64,000 nt of DNA from Phyllobacterium phragmitis (GCF_002980495.1 NZ_PVBR01000021.1:1-64000), one strand, 5' to 3'. Shown: positions 1-11,130, numbered from the stretch's first letter. Made by a program: numbers and translations. The notes: generated by a model not told the origin, from the letters alone.

Positions 1-126
1 GGCGACAACGTCACGATGGACGTGACGCTGATCGTGCCGATCGCGATGGAAGAGAAGCTGCGTTTCGCTATCCGCGAAGGCGGCCGCACCGTCGGCGCCG
101 GCATCGTCTCCACCATCGTTGAGTAA
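1..126 (+). CDS. tuf: Elongation factor Tu, C-terminal end (partial)
   Basis: The window opens inside this gene. The 41 visible residues read in frame from base 1 to a TAA stop and match the end of EF-Tu domain 3 ([20 protein letters not shown], then [12 protein letters not shown]). EF-Tu carries aminoacyl-tRNA to the ribosome as a GTP complex. Its place just ahead of rpsJ is the usual str-to-S10 junction in alphaproteobacteria. The GTPase domain lies outside the window. Confidence 0.95.
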   Translation, partial: GDNVTMDVTLIVPIAMEEKLRFAIREGGRTVGAGIVSTIVE

Positions 127-182
127 GAGAATTGTGCAGGGACGTCAGAAAATGGCGTCCCGCGTAACAAGGAACAGATGAA

Positions 183-491
183 ATGAACGGTCAAAACATC
201 CGCATTCGCCTCAAGGCGTTTGATCATCGGATCCTTGACGCTTCGACGCGGGAAATCGTGTCGACTGCCAAGCGTACCGGTGCCAATGTGCGCGGCCCGA
301 TCCCGCTTCCCACGCGGATCGAGAAGTTCACGGTCAACCGGTCGCCGCATATCGACAAGAAGAGCCGCGAACAGTTCGAGATGCGCACGCACAAGCGCCT
401 TCTCGATATCGTTGACCCGACCCCGCAAACGGTTGATGCGCTGATGAAGCTCGACCTGTCTGCAGGTGTCGATGTCGAGATCAAGCTGTAA
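183..491 (+). CDS. rpsJ: 30S ribosomal protein S10
   Basis: S10 is a small-subunit head protein and, as NusE, a part of transcription antitermination complexes. The 102-residue product has the normal family length and opens with [18 protein letters not shown], typical of S10. It is the first gene of the S10 operon. A 56-base gap separates it from tuf and holds no obvious terminator, so readthrough from tuf is possible. No anomalies are seen. Confidence 0.97.
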   Translation: MNGQNIRIRLKAFDHRILDASTREIVSTAKRTGANVRGPIPLPTRIEKFTVNRSPHIDKKSREQFEMRTHKRLLDIVDPTPQTVDALMKLDLSAGVDVEIKL

Positions 492-518
492 GGCTTGAGG
501 ACGGAAGGAACGAACCCG

Positions 519-1256
519 ATGCGTTCAGGTGTTATTGCACAGAAGCTGGGCATGACCCGCGTCTATAACGACGCTGGAGAGCATGTGCCGGTGACGGTTC
601 TCCGCATGGAGAGCTGCCACGTGGTGGCCCAGCGTACAGTTGAAAAGAACGGTTACACGGCTGTTCAGCTTGGCGTTGGACTTGCCAAGGTAAAGAACAC
701 GACCAAGGCACTGCGCGGCCATTTCGCGAAGGCTGAAGTCGAGCCGAAGGCGAAACTTGCGGAGTTCCGCGTGTCGCCGGACAATCTCCTCGATGTCGGC
801 GCCGAGATCACGGCGGAACATTTTGTTCCCGGCCAGAAGGTCGACGTGACGGGTACCTCCATCGGTAAGGGTTTTGCCGGTTCGATGAAGCGCCACAATT
901 TCGGTGGTCATCGCGCTTCGCACGGTAACTCGGTTACCCACCGCGCACACGGTTCGACAGGTCAGCGTCAGGACCCGGGCAAGGTGTTCAAAGGCAAGAA
1001 GATGGCCGGTCACATGGGGCAGACCCGCGTGACCACGCAGAACATCGAAGTCGTGTCCACCGATCTCGATCGCGGCCTCATTCTGGTCCGCGGCGCGGTT
1101 CCGGGCTCGAAGGGCGCATGGATCCTGGTGCGTGACGCCGTGAAGGTTTCCTTGCCGGAAAACGCGCCGAAGCCGGCCGGTATCCGTCAGGCCGCACAGT
1201 CAGCAGCAGTGTCGTCGGCGCCTGAAATGGCCGAAGCGACTGAGGGAGCCGAATAA
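519..1256 (+). CDS. rplC: 50S ribosomal protein L3
   Basis: L3 is an early-assembling large-subunit protein near the peptidyl transferase centre. I chose the ATG at 519 because it gives the conserved start [20 protein letters not shown] and follows a GGAAGGA ribosome site; an ATG-less extension to 495 exists but is not conserved. The product is 245 residues and includes the typical GxxxRxSHGN-like loop ([10 protein letters not shown]) at about 138-147. The C-terminus carries a low-complexity Ala/Glu tail, common in this order. The stop overlaps the rplD start by one base. Confidence 0.97.
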   Translation: MRSGVIAQKLGMTRVYNDAGEHVPVTVLRMESCHVVAQRTVEKNGYTAVQLGVGLAKVKNTTKALRGHFAKAEVEPKAKLAEFRVSPDNLLDVGAEITAEHFVPGQKVDVTGTSIGKGFAGSMKRHNFGGHRASHGNSVTHRAHGSTGQRQDPGKVFKGKKMAGHMGQTRVTTQNIEVVSTDLDRGLILVRGAVPGSKGAWILVRDAVKVSLPENAPKPAGIRQAAQSAAVSSAPEMAEATEGAE

Positions 1257-1876
1257 TGGATCTCACGATTACAACTCTTGAAGGCAAGGACGCCGGCAAG
1301 GTGAAGCTCTCTGAGGAGATCTTCGGTCTTGATCCGCGCGACGATCTCCTTCAGCGCGTTATCCGCTGGCAGCTTGCACGTCGCCAGCAAGGCACGCATA
1401 AGGCCAAGGGCCGTTCCGAAATCGCACGCACCGGCGCGAAGATGTACAAGCAGAAGGGTACGGGCCGTGCCCGCCATCACTCTGCTCGTGCTCCGCAGTT
1501 CCGCGGCGGTGGCAAGGCTCATGGTCCGGTCGTTCGCAGCCACGAGCATGAACTGCCCAAGAAGGTTCGCGCTCTCGGCCTGCGTCATGCGCTTTCGGCC
1601 AAGCTGAAGTCGTCGGATCTGATCGTCATTGATGATCTGGCTTCCAAGGAAGCCAAGACCAAGGCGCTGACGGCGCAGTTCGCCAAGCTCGGCCTCGAAA
1701 ATGCGCTACTGATTGGTGGCGCTGAGATCGATGCCAATTTCCGCCTGGCTGCTTCGAACATTCCGAATATCGATGTTCTGCCGGTGCAGGGCATCAATGT
1801 CTATGACATCCTTCGCCGCGGCAAGCTCGTTCTTTCCAAGGCGGCGATCGAAGCTCTCGAGGAGCGTTTCAAATGA
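1256..1876 (+). CDS. rplD: 50S ribosomal protein L4
   Basis: L4 binds 23S rRNA and lines the exit tunnel; in some bacteria it also represses the S10 operon. The 206-residue protein has the standard N-terminal domain and the conserved internal loop rich in Gly/Arg ([20 protein letters not shown]). Its ATG overlaps the rplC stop by one base and its own stop overlaps the rplW start, so the three genes are translationally coupled. Confidence 0.97.
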   Translation: MDLTITTLEGKDAGKVKLSEEIFGLDPRDDLLQRVIRWQLARRQQGTHKAKGRSEIARTGAKMYKQKGTGRARHHSARAPQFRGGGKAHGPVVRSHEHELPKKVRALGLRHALSAKLKSSDLIVIDDLASKEAKTKALTAQFAKLGLENALLIGGAEIDANFRLAASNIPNIDVLPVQGINVYDILRRGKLVLSKAAIEALEERFK

Positions 1877-2166
1877 CTGATCTTCGCCATTATGACGTGA
1901 TCGTCAGCCCTGTCATCACCGAGAAGTCCACCATGGTTTCTGAACATAACCAGGTGGTGTTCAACGTGGCCCGCAAGGCGACGAAACCGGAAATCAAGGC
2001 TGCGGTCGAAGCGCTGTTCGGCGTCAAGGTGACCGCGGTGAATACAGCAGTGCGCAAAGGCAAGGTGAAGCGGTTCCGCGGCATCGTCGGGCGCCAGAGC
2101 GATGTCAAGAAAGCAGTCGTGACGATAGCCGAAGGCCAATCCATCGACGTTTCGACTGGTCTTTGA
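1873..2166 (+). CDS. rplW: 50S ribosomal protein L23
   Basis: L23 sits at the polypeptide exit and docks trigger factor and SRP. The 97-residue product shows the family opening ([18 protein letters not shown]) and the segment [19 protein letters not shown]. It starts with an ATGA overlap on rplD. Length and sequence are normal. Confidence 0.97.
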   Translation: MTDLRHYDVIVSPVITEKSTMVSEHNQVVFNVARKATKPEIKAAVEALFGVKVTAVNTAVRKGKVKRFRGIVGRQSDVKKAVVTIAEGQSIDVSTGL

Positions 2167-2186
2167 GAGGCCGTGGAGTAAAGACA

Positions 2187-3020
2187 ATGGCACTCAAGCA
2201 TTATAATCCAACCACGCCGAGCCAGCGTCAGCTGGTCATCGTGGACCGTTCCGGGCTCTACAAGGGCAAGCCGGTCAAGTCTTTGACCGAGGGCCTGTCC
2301 TCCAAGGGCGGACGTAACAATTCCGGTCGGGTCACCGCCCGCTACCAGGGCGGTGGTCACAAGCGCACCTATCGTTTTGTCGATTTCAAGCGTCGCAAGC
2401 ACGATGTTTCGGCAACGGTGGAGCGTCTTGAATACGATCCGAACCGCACGGCCTTCATCGCGCTCATCCGCTATGCGGACGGCGAGTTGAGCTACATCCT
2501 GGCGCCGCAGCGCCTGGCGGTCGGCGATCAGGTCATTACCGGAAGCTCGGCGGACGTGAAGCCCGGCAATGCGATGCCGCTTTCGTCCATGCCTGTCGGC
2601 ACCATCATCCACAATGTGGAGATGAAGCCGGGCAAGGGTGGGCAGATCGCTCGCTCTGCCGGTACCTATGCGCAGCTCGTGGGCCGCGACCAGGGCATGG
2701 CTATTTTGCGCCTGAACTCGGGCGAGCAGCGCTTGGTTCACGGTTCCTGCTTTGCAACGGTCGGTGCGGTTTCCAATCCTGACCATGGCAATATCAGCCT
2801 TGGCAAGGCAGGTCGTAGCCGTTGGCTCGGCAAGCGTCCGCATGTTCGCGGCGTCGCGATGAACCCGGTCGATCACCCGCATGGCGGCGGCGAAGGCCGT
2901 ACCTCTGGTGGCCGTCATCCTGTTTCTCCGTGGGGCAAGCCTACGAAGGGCAAAAAGACGCGCTCCAACAAGGCGACGGACAAGTTCATCATGCGTTCGC
3001 GTCATCAGCGCAAGAAGTAA
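2187..3020 (+). CDS. rplB: 50S ribosomal protein L2
   Basis: L2 is needed for subunit joining and peptidyl transferase activity. I chose the ATG at 2187 ([16 protein letters not shown]), which follows a GTGGAGTAA ribosome site; a longer frame from 2163 overlaps rplW and is not conserved. The product is 277 residues. The conserved C-terminal motif [19 protein letters not shown], containing the key histidine, is intact. Confidence 0.97.
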   Translation: MALKHYNPTTPSQRQLVIVDRSGLYKGKPVKSLTEGLSSKGGRNNSGRVTARYQGGGHKRTYRFVDFKRRKHDVSATVERLEYDPNRTAFIALIRYADGELSYILAPQRLAVGDQVITGSSADVKPGNAMPLSSMPVGTIIHNVEMKPGKGGQIARSAGTYAQLVGRDQGMAILRLNSGEQRLVHGSCFATVGAVSNPDHGNISLGKAGRSRWLGKRPHVRGVAMNPVDHPHGGGEGRTSGGRHPVSPWGKPTKGKKTRSNKATDKFIMRSRHQRKK

Positions 3021-3035
3021 GAGAGGAAGTCTGAA

Positions 3036-3314
3036 ATGGCTCGTTCAGTTTGGAAAGGCCCGTTCATAGACGGCTATCTTCTCAAGAAGGCTGAGAAGGT
3101 ACGCGATGGCGGTCGCAATGAGGTCATCAAGATCTGGAGCCGTCGCTCCACGATCCTGCCGCAGTTCGTCGGCCTGACCTTCGGCGTTTATAACGGCAAC
3201 AAGCATGTGCCGGTTTCCGTGTCCGAAGAAATGGTCGGACACAAGTTCGGTGAATTCTCTCCGACCCGGACCTATTACGGTCATGGTGCGGACAAGAAGG
3301 CAAAGAGGAAATAA
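3036..3314 (+). CDS. rpsS: 30S ribosomal protein S19
   Basis: S19 is a head protein that forms a complex with S13 and contacts the A-site finger. The 92-residue protein carries the family core ([15 protein letters not shown] and [15 protein letters not shown]). It follows rplB by 15 bases with an AGAGGAAG ribosome site. No unusual features are seen. Confidence 0.97.
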   Translation: MARSVWKGPFIDGYLLKKAEKVRDGGRNEVIKIWSRRSTILPQFVGLTFGVYNGNKHVPVSVSEEMVGHKFGEFSPTRTYYGHGADKKAKRK

Positions 3315-3316
3315 CG

Positions 3317-3706
3317 ATGGGCAAGGCTAAGGCTCCGCGCCAGCTTAAGGATAACGAGGCGAAAGCCGTCGCCCGCACGATCCGTGTCAGTCCGCAGAAG
3401 CTCAACCTCGTGGCGACTTTGATCCGCGGCAAAAAGGTAAGTGCGGCTCTCGCCGATCTGACGTTTTCGCGCAAGCGGATCGCCGGTACGGTGAAGAAGA
3501 CGCTCGAATCGGCGATCGCGAATGCGGAAAACAATCACGATCTTGATGTCGATGCTCTGGTCGTCGCGGAAGCCTATGTCGGCAAGTCGATCGTCATGAA
3601 GCGCTTCCATGTCCGTGGCCGCGGCCGTGCGAGCCGGATTGAGAAGCCTTTCTCGCATCTCACCATTGTTGTCCGCGAAGCCGCGGAAAAAGGGGAGGCC
3701 GCATAA
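3317..3706 (+). CDS. rplV: 50S ribosomal protein L22
   Basis: L22 lines the exit tunnel and its loop is the classic site of macrolide resistance. The 129-residue product has the conserved [20 protein letters not shown] start region and the C-terminal hook [20 protein letters not shown]. It begins two bases after the rpsS stop, and its stop overlaps the rpsC start by one base, so it is coupled on both sides. Confidence 0.97.
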   Translation: MGKAKAPRQLKDNEAKAVARTIRVSPQKLNLVATLIRGKKVSAALADLTFSRKRIAGTVKKTLESAIANAENNHDLDVDALVVAEAYVGKSIVMKRFHVRGRGRASRIEKPFSHLTIVVREAAEKGEAA

Positions 3707-4416
3707 TGGGCCAGAAGATTAATCCGATCGGCTTTCGCCTCGGCATCAATCGCACCTGGGATTCGCGCTGGTACGCGAACACCGGCGAGTACGGCAAGCT
3801 GCTGCACGAAGACATCAAGATCCGTCAGTATCTGATGGATGAGCTGAAGCAGGCCGCAATCTCCAAGGTCGTGATCGAACGTCCGCATAAGAAGTGCCGC
3901 GTGACCATCCACTCGGCTCGCCCGGGTCTGATTATCGGCAAGAAGGGTGCGGATATCGAGAAGCTTCGCAAGAAGCTTTCCGAGATGACGAATTCGGAAG
4001 CCGCGCTCAACATCGTCGAAGTGCGCAAGCCTGAGATCGACGCGGTGCTGGTCGCCCAATCGATCGCTCAGCAGCTCGAACGCCGTATTGCATTCCGTCG
4101 CGCCATGAAGCGCGCGGTGCAGTCCGCGATGCGTCTCGGCGCTGAAGGCATCCGCATCAATTGCTCGGGCCGTCTCGGCGGTGCTGAAATCGCTCGTATG
4201 GAATGGTACCGCGAAGGCCGCGTTCCCTTGCATACGCTGCGTGCCGACATCGATTACGGAACGGCTGAGGCGCACACTGCCTATGGCACATGCGGCGTCA
4301 AGGTCTGGGTGTTCAAGGGCGAGATCCTCGAGCACGATCCGATGGCTTCCGAGCGTCGTACTGTTGAAAGCGACAGCCAGGGTTTCTCATCGAACCGCCG
4401 GCGCGAAAACGCCTGA
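3706..4416 (+). CDS. rpsC: 30S ribosomal protein S3
   Basis: S3 lies at the mRNA entry of the small subunit and has helicase activity there. The 236-residue protein shows the N-terminal [14 protein letters not shown], a KH RNA-binding domain with [16 protein letters not shown] at about 72-87, and the C-terminal [13 protein letters not shown] region. Length is typical for alphaproteobacteria. Confidence 0.97.
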   Translation: MGQKINPIGFRLGINRTWDSRWYANTGEYGKLLHEDIKIRQYLMDELKQAAISKVVIERPHKKCRVTIHSARPGLIIGKKGADIEKLRKKLSEMTNSEAALNIVEVRKPEIDAVLVAQSIAQQLERRIAFRRAMKRAVQSAMRLGAEGIRINCSGRLGGAEIARMEWYREGRVPLHTLRADIDYGTAEAHTAYGTCGVKVWVFKGEILEHDPMASERRTVESDSQGFSSNRRRENA

Positions 4417-4454
4417 TCGATCGGTCGCGGGCAAGAATTTTGGAGTAGAGAACA

Positions 4455-4868
4455 ATGTTGCAGCCTAAGCGCACAAAGTTCCGCAAGCAGTTCAAGGGCC
4501 GTATTCACGGCGCGTCGAAGGGCGGTACGGAGCTCAATTTCGGTGCTTTCGGATTGAAGGCCGTAGAGCCCGAGCGCATCACCGCGCGTCAGATCGAGGC
4601 GGCCCGCCGCGCGATCACCCGTCACATGAAGCGTGCCGGCCGCGTGTGGATCCGCATCTTCCCGGATCTGCCGGTCACCTCGAAACCTACCGAAGTCCGC
4701 ATGGGTAAAGGTAAGGGCGGCGTCGACTATTGGGCAGCCCGTGTTGCTCCAGGCCGCGTGATGTTCGAGCTTGACGGCGTATCGGAAGATGTGGCACGCG
4801 AGGCGCTTCGACTCGGAGCCGCCAAGCTTCCGATCAAGACGCGCTTCATACAGCGCATCGCAGAATAA
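4455..4868 (+). CDS. rplP: 50S ribosomal protein L16
   Basis: L16 organises the A-site side of the large subunit. The 137-residue product starts [16 protein letters not shown], includes the conserved arginine-rich [16 protein letters not shown] and the loop [13 protein letters not shown], which holds the arginine often hydroxylated in bacteria. It is 38 bases after rpsC. Confidence 0.97.
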   Translation: MLQPKRTKFRKQFKGRIHGASKGGTELNFGAFGLKAVEPERITARQIEAARRAITRHMKRAGRVWIRIFPDLPVTSKPTEVRMGKGKGGVDYWAARVAPGRVMFELDGVSEDVAREALRLGAAKLPIKTRFIQRIAE

Positions 4869-4879
4869 GAGAGGCAGCC

Positions 4880-5080
4880 ATGAAAGCCGCAGAAGTTCGG
4901 ACCCAGAGCGCCGACCAGATGAATGATGAGCTGGCCAAGCTCAAGAAGGAGCAGTTCAACCTGCGCTTCCAGAAGGCGACCGGCCAGCTCGAGAAAACAG
5001 CGCGTGTCAAGGAAATCCGCCGCGACATCGCACGCATCAAGACTATCGCCCGCCAGAAGGCGGCCGAGAGCAAGGCATAA
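4880..5080 (+). CDS. rpmC: 50S ribosomal protein L29
   Basis: L29 is a small two-helix protein at the exit tunnel next to L23. The 66-residue product has the typical [19 protein letters not shown] and [14 protein letters not shown] helices. It follows rplP by 11 bases with a GAGAGGC ribosome site. Confidence 0.96.
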   Translation: MKAAEVRTQSADQMNDELAKLKKEQFNLRFQKATGQLEKTARVKEIRRDIARIKTIARQKAAESKA

Positions 5081-5092
5081 GGAAAGAATATC

Positions 5093-5329
5093 ATGCCTAA
5101 ACGCGTTCTGCAGGGCGTTATCGTCAGTGACAAGACCGACAAGACAGTCGTGGTCAAGATCGAGCGGCGCTATTCGCATCCGCTCCTCAAGAAGACCGTG
5201 CGCCAGTCCAAGAAGTATAAGGCGCATGACGAGAACAACCAATTCAAGGTCGGCGATTTCGTTTCCATAGAAGAATCGAAGCCGATTTCGAAGGACAAGT
5301 GCTGGGTCGTCGTCGGTTCGGCGGCCTAA
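5093..5329 (+). CDS. rpsQ: 30S ribosomal protein S17
   Basis: S17 is a primary 16S rRNA-binding protein with an OB fold. The 78-residue product has the family signature [19 protein letters not shown] followed by [19 protein letters not shown]. It closes the S10 operon; the next gene is 67 bases away, the widest gap in this part, and marks the start of the spc operon. Confidence 0.96.
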   Translation: MPKRVLQGVIVSDKTDKTVVVKIERRYSHPLLKKTVRQSKKYKAHDENNQFKVGDFVSIEESKPISKDKCWVVVGSAA

Positions 5330-5396
5330 CAAACCACAGTAATTGAGGGCAGGGCGAAACGTCCGACCCGGCTGAACGAAAAGAAGGCGGCCAGTC

Positions 5397-5765
5397 ATGA
5401 TTCAGATGCAAACAAACCTCGACGTCGCGGATAATTCCGGCGCCCGTCGTGTCATGTGCATCAAGGTGCTGGGCGGTTCGAAGCGGAAATATGCTTCGGT
5501 CGGCGACATTATCGTCGTTTCGATCAAGGAAGCCATTCCGCGCGGCCGCGTGAAGAAGGGCGACGTGATGAAGGCGGTTGTCGTGCGCACCGCCAAGGAT
5601 ATCCGCCGCGCCGATGGCAGTGTTATCCGGTTCGACAAGAACGCTGCCGTTTTGATCGATAACAAGAAAGAGCCCATCGGCACCCGTATCTTCGGACCGG
5701 TTCCGCGCGAACTCCGCGCCAAGAATCACATGAAGATCATTTCGCTGGCTCCAGAAGTTCTGTAA
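5397..5765 (+). CDS. rplN: 50S ribosomal protein L14
   Basis: L14 binds the sarcin-ricin side of the large subunit and is the contact for the silencing factor RsfS. The 122-residue product starts [19 protein letters not shown], diagnostic of L14, and ends [18 protein letters not shown]. It is the first gene of the spc operon, where a promoter may lie in the gap 5330-5396, although no clear -35/-10 pair was found. Confidence 0.97.
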   Translation: MIQMQTNLDVADNSGARRVMCIKVLGGSKRKYASVGDIIVVSIKEAIPRGRVKKGDVMKAVVVRTAKDIRRADGSVIRFDKNAAVLIDNKKEPIGTRIFGPVPRELRAKNHMKIISLAPEVL

Positions 5766-5777
5766 GGGAGCAAGACG

Positions 5778-6092
5778 ATGCAGAAGATTCGCAAAGGCGA
5801 CACGGTCGTCGTTTTGACCGGCAAGGACAAGGGCCGTACGGGCGAAGTGCTTAGTGTTTCGCCCAAGGACGACAAGGCCGTCGTCCGTGGCATTAATGTA
5901 GTGAAGCGCCATCAGCGCCAGAGCCAGACGCAGGAAGCGGGCATCCTTTCCAAGGAAGCCCCCATCCAGCTGTCCAATCTGGCCGTCGCCGATCCCAAGG
6001 ATGGTAAGCCGACCCGCGTCGGCTTCCGCATCGAAAAGGACGGCAAGAAGGTGCGTGTGGCAAAACGTTCTGGAGAGCTGATCGATGGCTGA
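5778..6092 (+). CDS. rplX: 50S ribosomal protein L24
   Basis: L24 starts assembly of the large subunit. The 104-residue protein begins with the KOW motif ([21 protein letters not shown]) and continues with the conserved [10 protein letters not shown]. Its end overlaps the rplE start by eight bases. Confidence 0.97.
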   Translation: MQKIRKGDTVVVLTGKDKGRTGEVLSVSPKDDKAVVRGINVVKRHQRQSQTQEAGILSKEAPIQLSNLAVADPKDGKPTRVGFRIEKDGKKVRVAKRSGELIDG

Positions 6093-6642
6093 GGCAAAGA
6101 TCGAACCGCGCTTGAAGAAGCATTACCAGGACGTAGTCCGCAAGGCGCTTCTCGAGCAGTTCAAATACGACAACGAGATGCAGATTCCGCGCGTCGACAA
6201 GGTTGTCATCAATATGGGTATCGGTGAAGCGACGGGCGACTCTAAGAAGCCTGCGATCGCCGCCGAGGACCTCGCACAGATTGCCGGCCAGAAGCCGGTG
6301 ATCACCCACGCCCGCAATTCCATCGCGACCTTCAAGGTTCGTGAGGAGATGCCGATCGGCACCAAGGTTACGCTCCGCAAGGATCGTATGTACGAGTTCC
6401 TGGACCGGTTGATCACGATTGCGCTGCCGCGCGTCCGTGACTTCCGCGGACTGAACCCGAAGAGCTTTGATGGTCGTGGCAATTTTGCCATGGGTGTCAA
6501 GGAACACATCGTGTTTCCGGAGATCAACTACGATAAGGTCGATCAGATCTGGGGCATGGATATCATCGTTTGCACGACCGCCAAGACGGATGATGAGGCG
6601 CGCGCTTTGCTGCGTGCTTTCAACTTCCCGTTCCGGCAGTAA
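6085..6642 (+). CDS. rplE: 50S ribosomal protein L5
   Basis: L5 binds 5S rRNA and forms the central protuberance. The 185-residue product has the conserved [16 protein letters not shown] and [20 protein letters not shown] segments and the C-terminal [20 protein letters not shown]. Length matches the family. Confidence 0.97.
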   Translation: MAEAKIEPRLKKHYQDVVRKALLEQFKYDNEMQIPRVDKVVINMGIGEATGDSKKPAIAAEDLAQIAGQKPVITHARNSIATFKVREEMPIGTKVTLRKDRMYEFLDRLITIALPRVRDFRGLNPKSFDGRGNFAMGVKEHIVFPEINYDKVDQIWGMDIIVCTTAKTDDEARALLRAFNFPFRQ

Positions 6643-6667
6643 CGACAAGCGTAGCGAGGTAATTGAA

Positions 6668-6973
6668 ATGGCCAAGACTAGCGCAGTCGAAAAGAACAAG
6701 CGCCGCGTGCAGTTGGTTAAGCGTCACGCCGCAAAGCGTGCACGGTTGAAGGCGGTCGTTATGGACCAGAGCCTTCCGTTGGACGAGCGCTTTCGCGCGA
6801 CCATCCAGCTTGCTGAACTGCCGCGCAATTCTGCAAGGGTCCGTATCCGCAATCGTTGCGAGATTTCGGGCCGTCCGCGCGGTTTCTACCGCAAGCTCAA
6901 AATGTCGCGTATCGCGCTCCGCCAGCTGGGTTCGCTCGGCCAGGTTCCGGGCGTGGTCAAGTCGAGCTGGTAA
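6668..6973 (+). CDS. rpsN: 30S ribosomal protein S14
   Basis: S14 is a head protein near the decoding region. I chose the ATG at 6668 (MAKTSAVEKNKRR), preceded by an AGCGAGGT ribosome site; the longer open frame upstream is the rplE region read out of frame. The 101-residue product is the zinc-free long form (no CxxC pair), normal for alphaproteobacteria. Confidence 0.97.
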   Translation: MAKTSAVEKNKRRVQLVKRHAAKRARLKAVVMDQSLPLDERFRATIQLAELPRNSARVRIRNRCEISGRPRGFYRKLKMSRIALRQLGSLGQVPGVVKSSW

Positions 6974-6985
6974 GGGAGAAGCCCC

Positions 6986-7384
6986 ATGTCTATGTCAGAT
7001 CCTCTCGGCGATATGCTGACCCGCATCCGTAACGCGATCGGCCGCAAGAAGAGCAAGGTTTCCACGCCTGCTTCCAAGCTTCGCGCCCGCGTTCTCGATG
7101 TGCTTCAGTCCGAAGGTTATATCCGCGGATACAGCCAGACCGAATTCGAAAACGGCAAGTCCGAGATCGAAATCGAGCTGAAATACTACGAAGGCGGTGC
7201 GGTGATCCGTGAGATCGCCCGGGTTTCGAAGCCTGGCCGCCGCGTTTATGTATCGGTCAAGTCTATTCCGCAGGTCGCAAACGGTCTTGGTATCTCGATC
7301 CTCTCCACGCCGAAGGGCGTGATGGCGGATCACGAGGCTCGCGAACAGAACGTTGGTGGTGAGCTGCTCTGCCGCATCTTCTGA
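6986..7384 (+). CDS. rpsH: 30S ribosomal protein S8
   Basis: S8 binds 16S rRNA centrally and, in E. coli, represses the spc operon. The 132-residue product has [20 protein letters not shown] at the start and the C-terminal [20 protein letters not shown] motif. It starts at ATG 6986, 13 bases after rpsN, with an AAGGGAG ribosome site. Confidence 0.97.
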   Translation: MSMSDPLGDMLTRIRNAIGRKKSKVSTPASKLRARVLDVLQSEGYIRGYSQTEFENGKSEIEIELKYYEGGAVIREIARVSKPGRRVYVSVKSIPQVANGLGISILSTPKGVMADHEAREQNVGGELLCRIF

Positions 7385-7424
7385 TGCGGCTGCGGTGAAC
7401 AGGAAGAAACGGACAGGTTGAACA

Positions 7425-7958
7425 ATGTCTCGTATCGGTAAAAAACCCGTGCCGGTCCCGGCAGGCGTAACTGCCACTGTTGACGGTCGGACCGTCAAGG
7501 CCAAGGGCGCGAAGGGCGAACTGTCGTTCGTCGTCAACGATGAAGTGCTGGTGAAGCTGGAAGACGATGGGATTCATGTGGACCCCCGTGACCAGTCGAA
7601 GGTTGCGCGCTCGCGGTGGGGCATGTCCCGCACGATGATCGCCAACATCTTCAACGGCGTCAAAGATGGCTTCGAAAAGAAGCTTGAGATCAGCGGCGTC
7701 GGCTACCGCGCGGCGATGCAGGGCAAGAACCTGCAGCTTTCGCTGGGCTTCAGCCACGAAGTGATCTATGAGGTGCCGGCTGGAATCACGGTTGTCGTGC
7801 CGAAGCCGACCGAGATCGTCGTTAGCGGCATCGATAAGCAGCAGGTCGGCCAGGTTGCGGCGGAGATCCGCGAATATCGCGCACCGGAGCCTTACAAGGG
7901 CAAGGGCGTGAAATATGCTGGCGAGAAGATCGTCCGCAAAGAAGGCAAGAAGAAGTAA
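7425..7958 (+). CDS. rplF: 50S ribosomal protein L6
   Basis: L6 sits at the base of the L7/L12 stalk. The 177-residue protein has the duplicated L6 fold, with [15 protein letters not shown] at the start and the signature [20 protein letters not shown] near the end. Spacing to neighbours is that of a continuous operon. Confidence 0.97.
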   Translation: MSRIGKKPVPVPAGVTATVDGRTVKAKGAKGELSFVVNDEVLVKLEDDGIHVDPRDQSKVARSRWGMSRTMIANIFNGVKDGFEKKLEISGVGYRAAMQGKNLQLSLGFSHEVIYEVPAGITVVVPKPTEIVVSGIDKQQVGQVAAEIREYRAPEPYKGKGVKYAGEKIVRKEGKKK

Positions 7959-7970
7959 GGAACTCGCGTC

Positions 7971-8333
7971 ATGGCATCGCCGAAAGAAACCATTCAGCGT
8001 CGCGCATCGCGCGTTCGCCGTCAGCTCAAGGCGGTCGCCAACGGCCGTCCGCGGCTTAGCGTGCATCGCTCTTCGAAAAATATCTACGCACAGATCATTG
8101 ATGATGTGCGTGGTCTTACGATTGCAGCCGCCTCGACACTCGATGGCGATCTGAAGGGCAAGCTCAGGACCGGCGCGGACCAGGATGCCGCCGCCGTTGT
8201 CGGCAAGCTTGTCGCGGAACGCGCCGTCAAGGCCGGCGTGAAGGAAGTCGTGTTCGACCGTGGTTCGTTTATTTTCCACGGCCGTGTCAAGGCTTTGGCC
8301 GAAGCCGCCCGCGAAGCGGGCCTCAGCTTCTAA
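7971..8333 (+). CDS. rplR: 50S ribosomal protein L18
   Basis: L18 carries 5S rRNA into the large subunit. The 120-residue product has [20 protein letters not shown] and the C-terminal [20 protein letters not shown], both conserved. No oddities are present. Confidence 0.97.
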   Translation: MASPKETIQRRASRVRRQLKAVANGRPRLSVHRSSKNIYAQIIDDVRGLTIAAASTLDGDLKGKLRTGADQDAAAVVGKLVAERAVKAGVKEVVFDRGSFIFHGRVKALAEAAREAGLSF

Positions 8334-8373
8334 TTTCAACTGTGCTTCCGGAAAAGAAAAAGGAACTAGGAAA

Positions 8374-8931
8374 ATGGCACAAAGAGAACGTAACCGCGAT
8401 GGCGGTCGCGACGAGCGCGACAGCGAATTCGTCGATAAGCTCGTTCACATCAACCGCGTCGCCAAGGTCGTCAAGGGCGGCCGGCGTTTCGGGTTCGCCG
8501 CGCTTGTGGTGGTAGGTGATCAGAAGGGCCGCGTAGGCTTCGGTCATGGCAAGGCACGCGAAGTGCCGGAAGCGATCCGCAAGGCTACCGAAGCAGCCAA
8601 GCGCGAACTTATTTTTGTTCCGCTGCGTTCGGGGCGCACGCTTCATCATGACGTCGAAGGCCGTCATGGCGCAGGCAAGGTTCTGCTGCGCGCTGCAGCC
8701 GCCGGTACCGGCATCATCGCAGGTGGTCCGATGCGCGCTGTTTTCGAGACGCTCGGTATGCAGGATGTCGTTGCCAAGTCGCTCGGTTCGTCCAACCCGT
8801 ACAACATGGTTCGGGCGACGTTCGATGCGCTGAAGCACCAGATGCATCCCAAGGATGTCGCTGCGCAGCGTGGTATCAAGTACTCGACTCTTCAGGCTCG
8901 CCGCCATGATGTGGTCGGTACCGAAGAATAG
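8374..8931 (+). CDS. rpsE: 30S ribosomal protein S5
   Basis: S5 controls decoding fidelity and mRNA entry. I chose the ATG at 8374 ([15 protein letters not shown]), after an AAAGGAACTAGG ribosome site. The 185-residue product contains the dsRNA-binding domain ([20 protein letters not shown]) and the C-terminal domain with [12 protein letters not shown], both intact. Confidence 0.97.
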   Translation: MAQRERNRDGGRDERDSEFVDKLVHINRVAKVVKGGRRFGFAALVVVGDQKGRVGFGHGKAREVPEAIRKATEAAKRELIFVPLRSGRTLHHDVEGRHGAGKVLLRAAAAGTGIIAGGPMRAVFETLGMQDVVAKSLGSSNPYNMVRATFDALKHQMHPKDVAAQRGIKYSTLQARRHDVVGTEE

Positions 8932-8980
8932 CCGCCGCTGGCGCTGGTCACTGGCCTGCCGAAGACAAGGAATATGAGTG

Positions 8981-9181
8981 ATGGCTGAGAAAAAGAAGGG
9001 CAAGACGGTCACGGTCGAACAGACCGGCAGCCCGATCCGTCGCCCGGCCGAGCAGCGCGCGACGCTGGTTGGTCTGGGTCTTAACAAAATGCACCGCCGC
9101 CGTACGCTGGAAGACACTCCGGCAGTTCGCGGCATGATCGCCAAGGTTCAGCATCTCGTCCGCATTGTGGACGAGGTCTGA
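8981..9181 (+). CDS. rpmD: 50S ribosomal protein L30
   Basis: L30 is a small non-essential large-subunit protein. The start was set at ATG 8981 ([14 protein letters not shown]); a GTG three bases upstream is also possible. The 66-residue product has the [20 protein letters not shown] core of the family. It lies between rpsE and rplO as expected. Confidence 0.95.
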   Translation: MAEKKKGKTVTVEQTGSPIRRPAEQRATLVGLGLNKMHRRRTLEDTPAVRGMIAKVQHLVRIVDEV

Positions 9182-9201
9182 TAACGCGGGAGATTGAAAA
9201 G

Positions 9202-9678
9202 ATGAAACTCAATGATCTGCGTGAGAAGCCGGGCGCTGCCAAGGCACGTAAGCGCGTCGCCCGTGGTATCGGTTCCGGCACGGGTAAGACCGGCGGACGT
9301 GGCGTGAAGGGGCAAAAATCCCGTTCTGGCGTCGCGATTAAAGGCTTCGAAGGCGGCCAGATGCCGATCTATCGTCGCTTGCCGAAGCGCGGCTTCACCA
9401 ATATCTTCGCCAAGAGCTTCAATGCCGTTTCGGTTGGCCGCATTCAGCAGGCTATCGATGCAGGCAAGCTCGATGCAAAGCAGGCGGTTACGGCTGATAC
9501 GCTCAAGGCTGCCGGCGTCATTCGCCGCCCCAGGGACGGCGTTCGGTTGCTGTCCGATGGCGAGATCACCGCAAAGGTGAATTTCGAAGTGGCAGGCGCA
9601 TCCAAGGCTGCGATCGAGAAGATCGAGAAGTCTGGCGGTTCGGTGAAGTTGCCGGTAGCCGCAGCATCTGCCGAATAA
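9202..9678 (+). CDS. rplO: 50S ribosomal protein L15
   Basis: L15 is a late-assembling large-subunit protein. The 158-residue product opens [20 protein letters not shown] and carries the glycine-rich [20 protein letters not shown] stretch typical of the family. A 111-base gap to secY follows, in which no strong terminator is seen. Confidence 0.97.
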   Translation: MKLNDLREKPGAAKARKRVARGIGSGTGKTGGRGVKGQKSRSGVAIKGFEGGQMPIYRRLPKRGFTNIFAKSFNAVSVGRIQQAIDAGKLDAKQAVTADTLKAAGVIRRPRDGVRLLSDGEITAKVNFEVAGASKAAIEKIEKSGGSVKLPVAAASAE

Positions 9679-9789
9679 GCATAGAGATAAATAGCGGCGG
9701 CCTTCGAGCCGCCGCTTGCACCTTTGTGCCTTTGCACATATCTGGGGTAGGACCGCATTGATTGGCGGGGGACAGACCGGAGATTTTTC

Positions 9790-11130
9790 ATGGCATCGGC
9801 TGCAGAACAGCTTGCATCCAATCTGAACTTCTCGGCTTTTTCAAAAGCTGAAGAGTTGAAAAAGCGCATCTGGTTTACGCTGGGTGCGCTGCTTGTCTAC
9901 CGGTTCGGTACCTATATCCCGCTTCCCGGAATCAATCCCGATGCGCTGGCTCAGGCCTTCCAGCAGCACAGTCAGGGCGTTCTCGGCCTTTTCAACATGT
10001 TCGCCGGTGGCGCCGTTGGCCGTATGGCTATTTTCGCGCTTGGCATCATGCCTTATATCTCGGCTTCGATCATCGTGCAGCTCATGACCTCGGTCGTGCC
10101 TTCGCTCGAGCAGCTGAAGAAGGAAGGCGAGCAGGGCCGAAAGGTCATCAATCAATATACCCGTTATGGCACGGTCCTTCTGGCGACATTGCAGGCCTAC
10201 GGTATTTCCGCGGGGCTGGAATCCGGCAACGGCATCGTCATGGATCCCGGGCTGTTCTTCCGGGTTTCGACGGTGATCACGCTTGTCGGCGGCACGATGT
10301 TCCTGATGTGGCTCGGTGAGCAGATCACGGCTCGCGGCATCGGCAATGGTATTTCGCTGATTATCTTCTCAGGTATCGTCGCTAACCTGCCCCATGCCAT
10401 TTCCGGCACTCTGGAACTGGGACGTACGGGGGCACTTTCCACCGGACTGATCCTTGGGATCGTTGTTCTGGCCGTAGCTCTCGTCGCCATTATCGTGTTC
10501 GTTGAGCGGGCGCAGCGAAGGCTTCTGATCCAGTATCCGAAACGCCAGGTCGGCAACCGCATGTTCCAGGGCGACACGTCGCATCTGCCGTTGAAGCTGA
10601 ACACGGCTGGCGTTATCCCGCCGATCTTCGCCTCTTCGCTGCTTTTGCTGCCGGCAACGGCCGCTGGCTTTGCCGATACGCAGACAATGCCGGGTTGGGC
10701 GACGACGGCGCTTGCCGCTCTCGGCCACGGTCAGCCGCTCTATATGTTCCTCTACGCCGCGCTGATGGCGTTCTTCTGTTTTTTCTATACCGCGATCGTC
10801 TTCAATCCGAAGGATACGGCTGATCAGCTCAAGAAGCATTCGGGTTTCATTCCAGGCATTCGCCCCGGCGAGAGGACCGCGGAATATATCGATTACGTGC
10901 TGACGCGTATCACGGCTGTAGGTGCGATCTATATCGTGCTGGTTTGCCTCCTGCCTGAGTTTCTGATTTCGGCAACGGGTGTTCCCTTCTATCTCGGCGG
11001 GACCTCTTTGCTCATCGTGGTCAGCGTGACGCTTGATACGGTCGCGCAGATACAAGGACATCTGATCGCCCATCAATATGAAGGGCTCATCAAGAAATCG
11101 AAACTTCGGGGAGGGAAACGCAACAAATGA
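9790..11130 (+). CDS. secY: Protein translocase subunit SecY
   Basis: SecY is the channel of the Sec translocon in the inner membrane. The 446-residue protein has ten hydrophobic segments in the expected pattern. The region [18 protein letters not shown] near residue 40 and the loop GGKRNK-terminated C-tail are family features. The stop overlaps the adk start by four bases (ATGA), so secretion and adenylate kinase expression are coupled with ribosome synthesis, as in related alphaproteobacteria. Confidence 0.97.
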   Translation: MASAAEQLASNLNFSAFSKAEELKKRIWFTLGALLVYRFGTYIPLPGINPDALAQAFQQHSQGVLGLFNMFAGGAVGRMAIFALGIMPYISASIIVQLMTSVVPSLEQLKKEGEQGRKVINQYTRYGTVLLATLQAYGISAGLESGNGIVMDPGLFFRVSTVITLVGGTMFLMWLGEQITARGIGNGISLIIFSGIVANLPHAISGTLELGRTGALSTGLILGIVVLAVALVAIIVFVERAQRRLLIQYPKRQVGNRMFQGDTSHLPLKLNTAGVIPPIFASSLLLLPATAAGFADTQTMPGWATTALAALGHGQPLYMFLYAALMAFFCFFYTAIVFNPKDTADQLKKHSGFIPGIRPGERTAEYIDYVLTRITAVGAIYIVLVCLLPEFLISATGVPFYLGGTSLLIVVSVTLDTVAQIQGHLIAHQYEGLIKKSKLRGGKRNK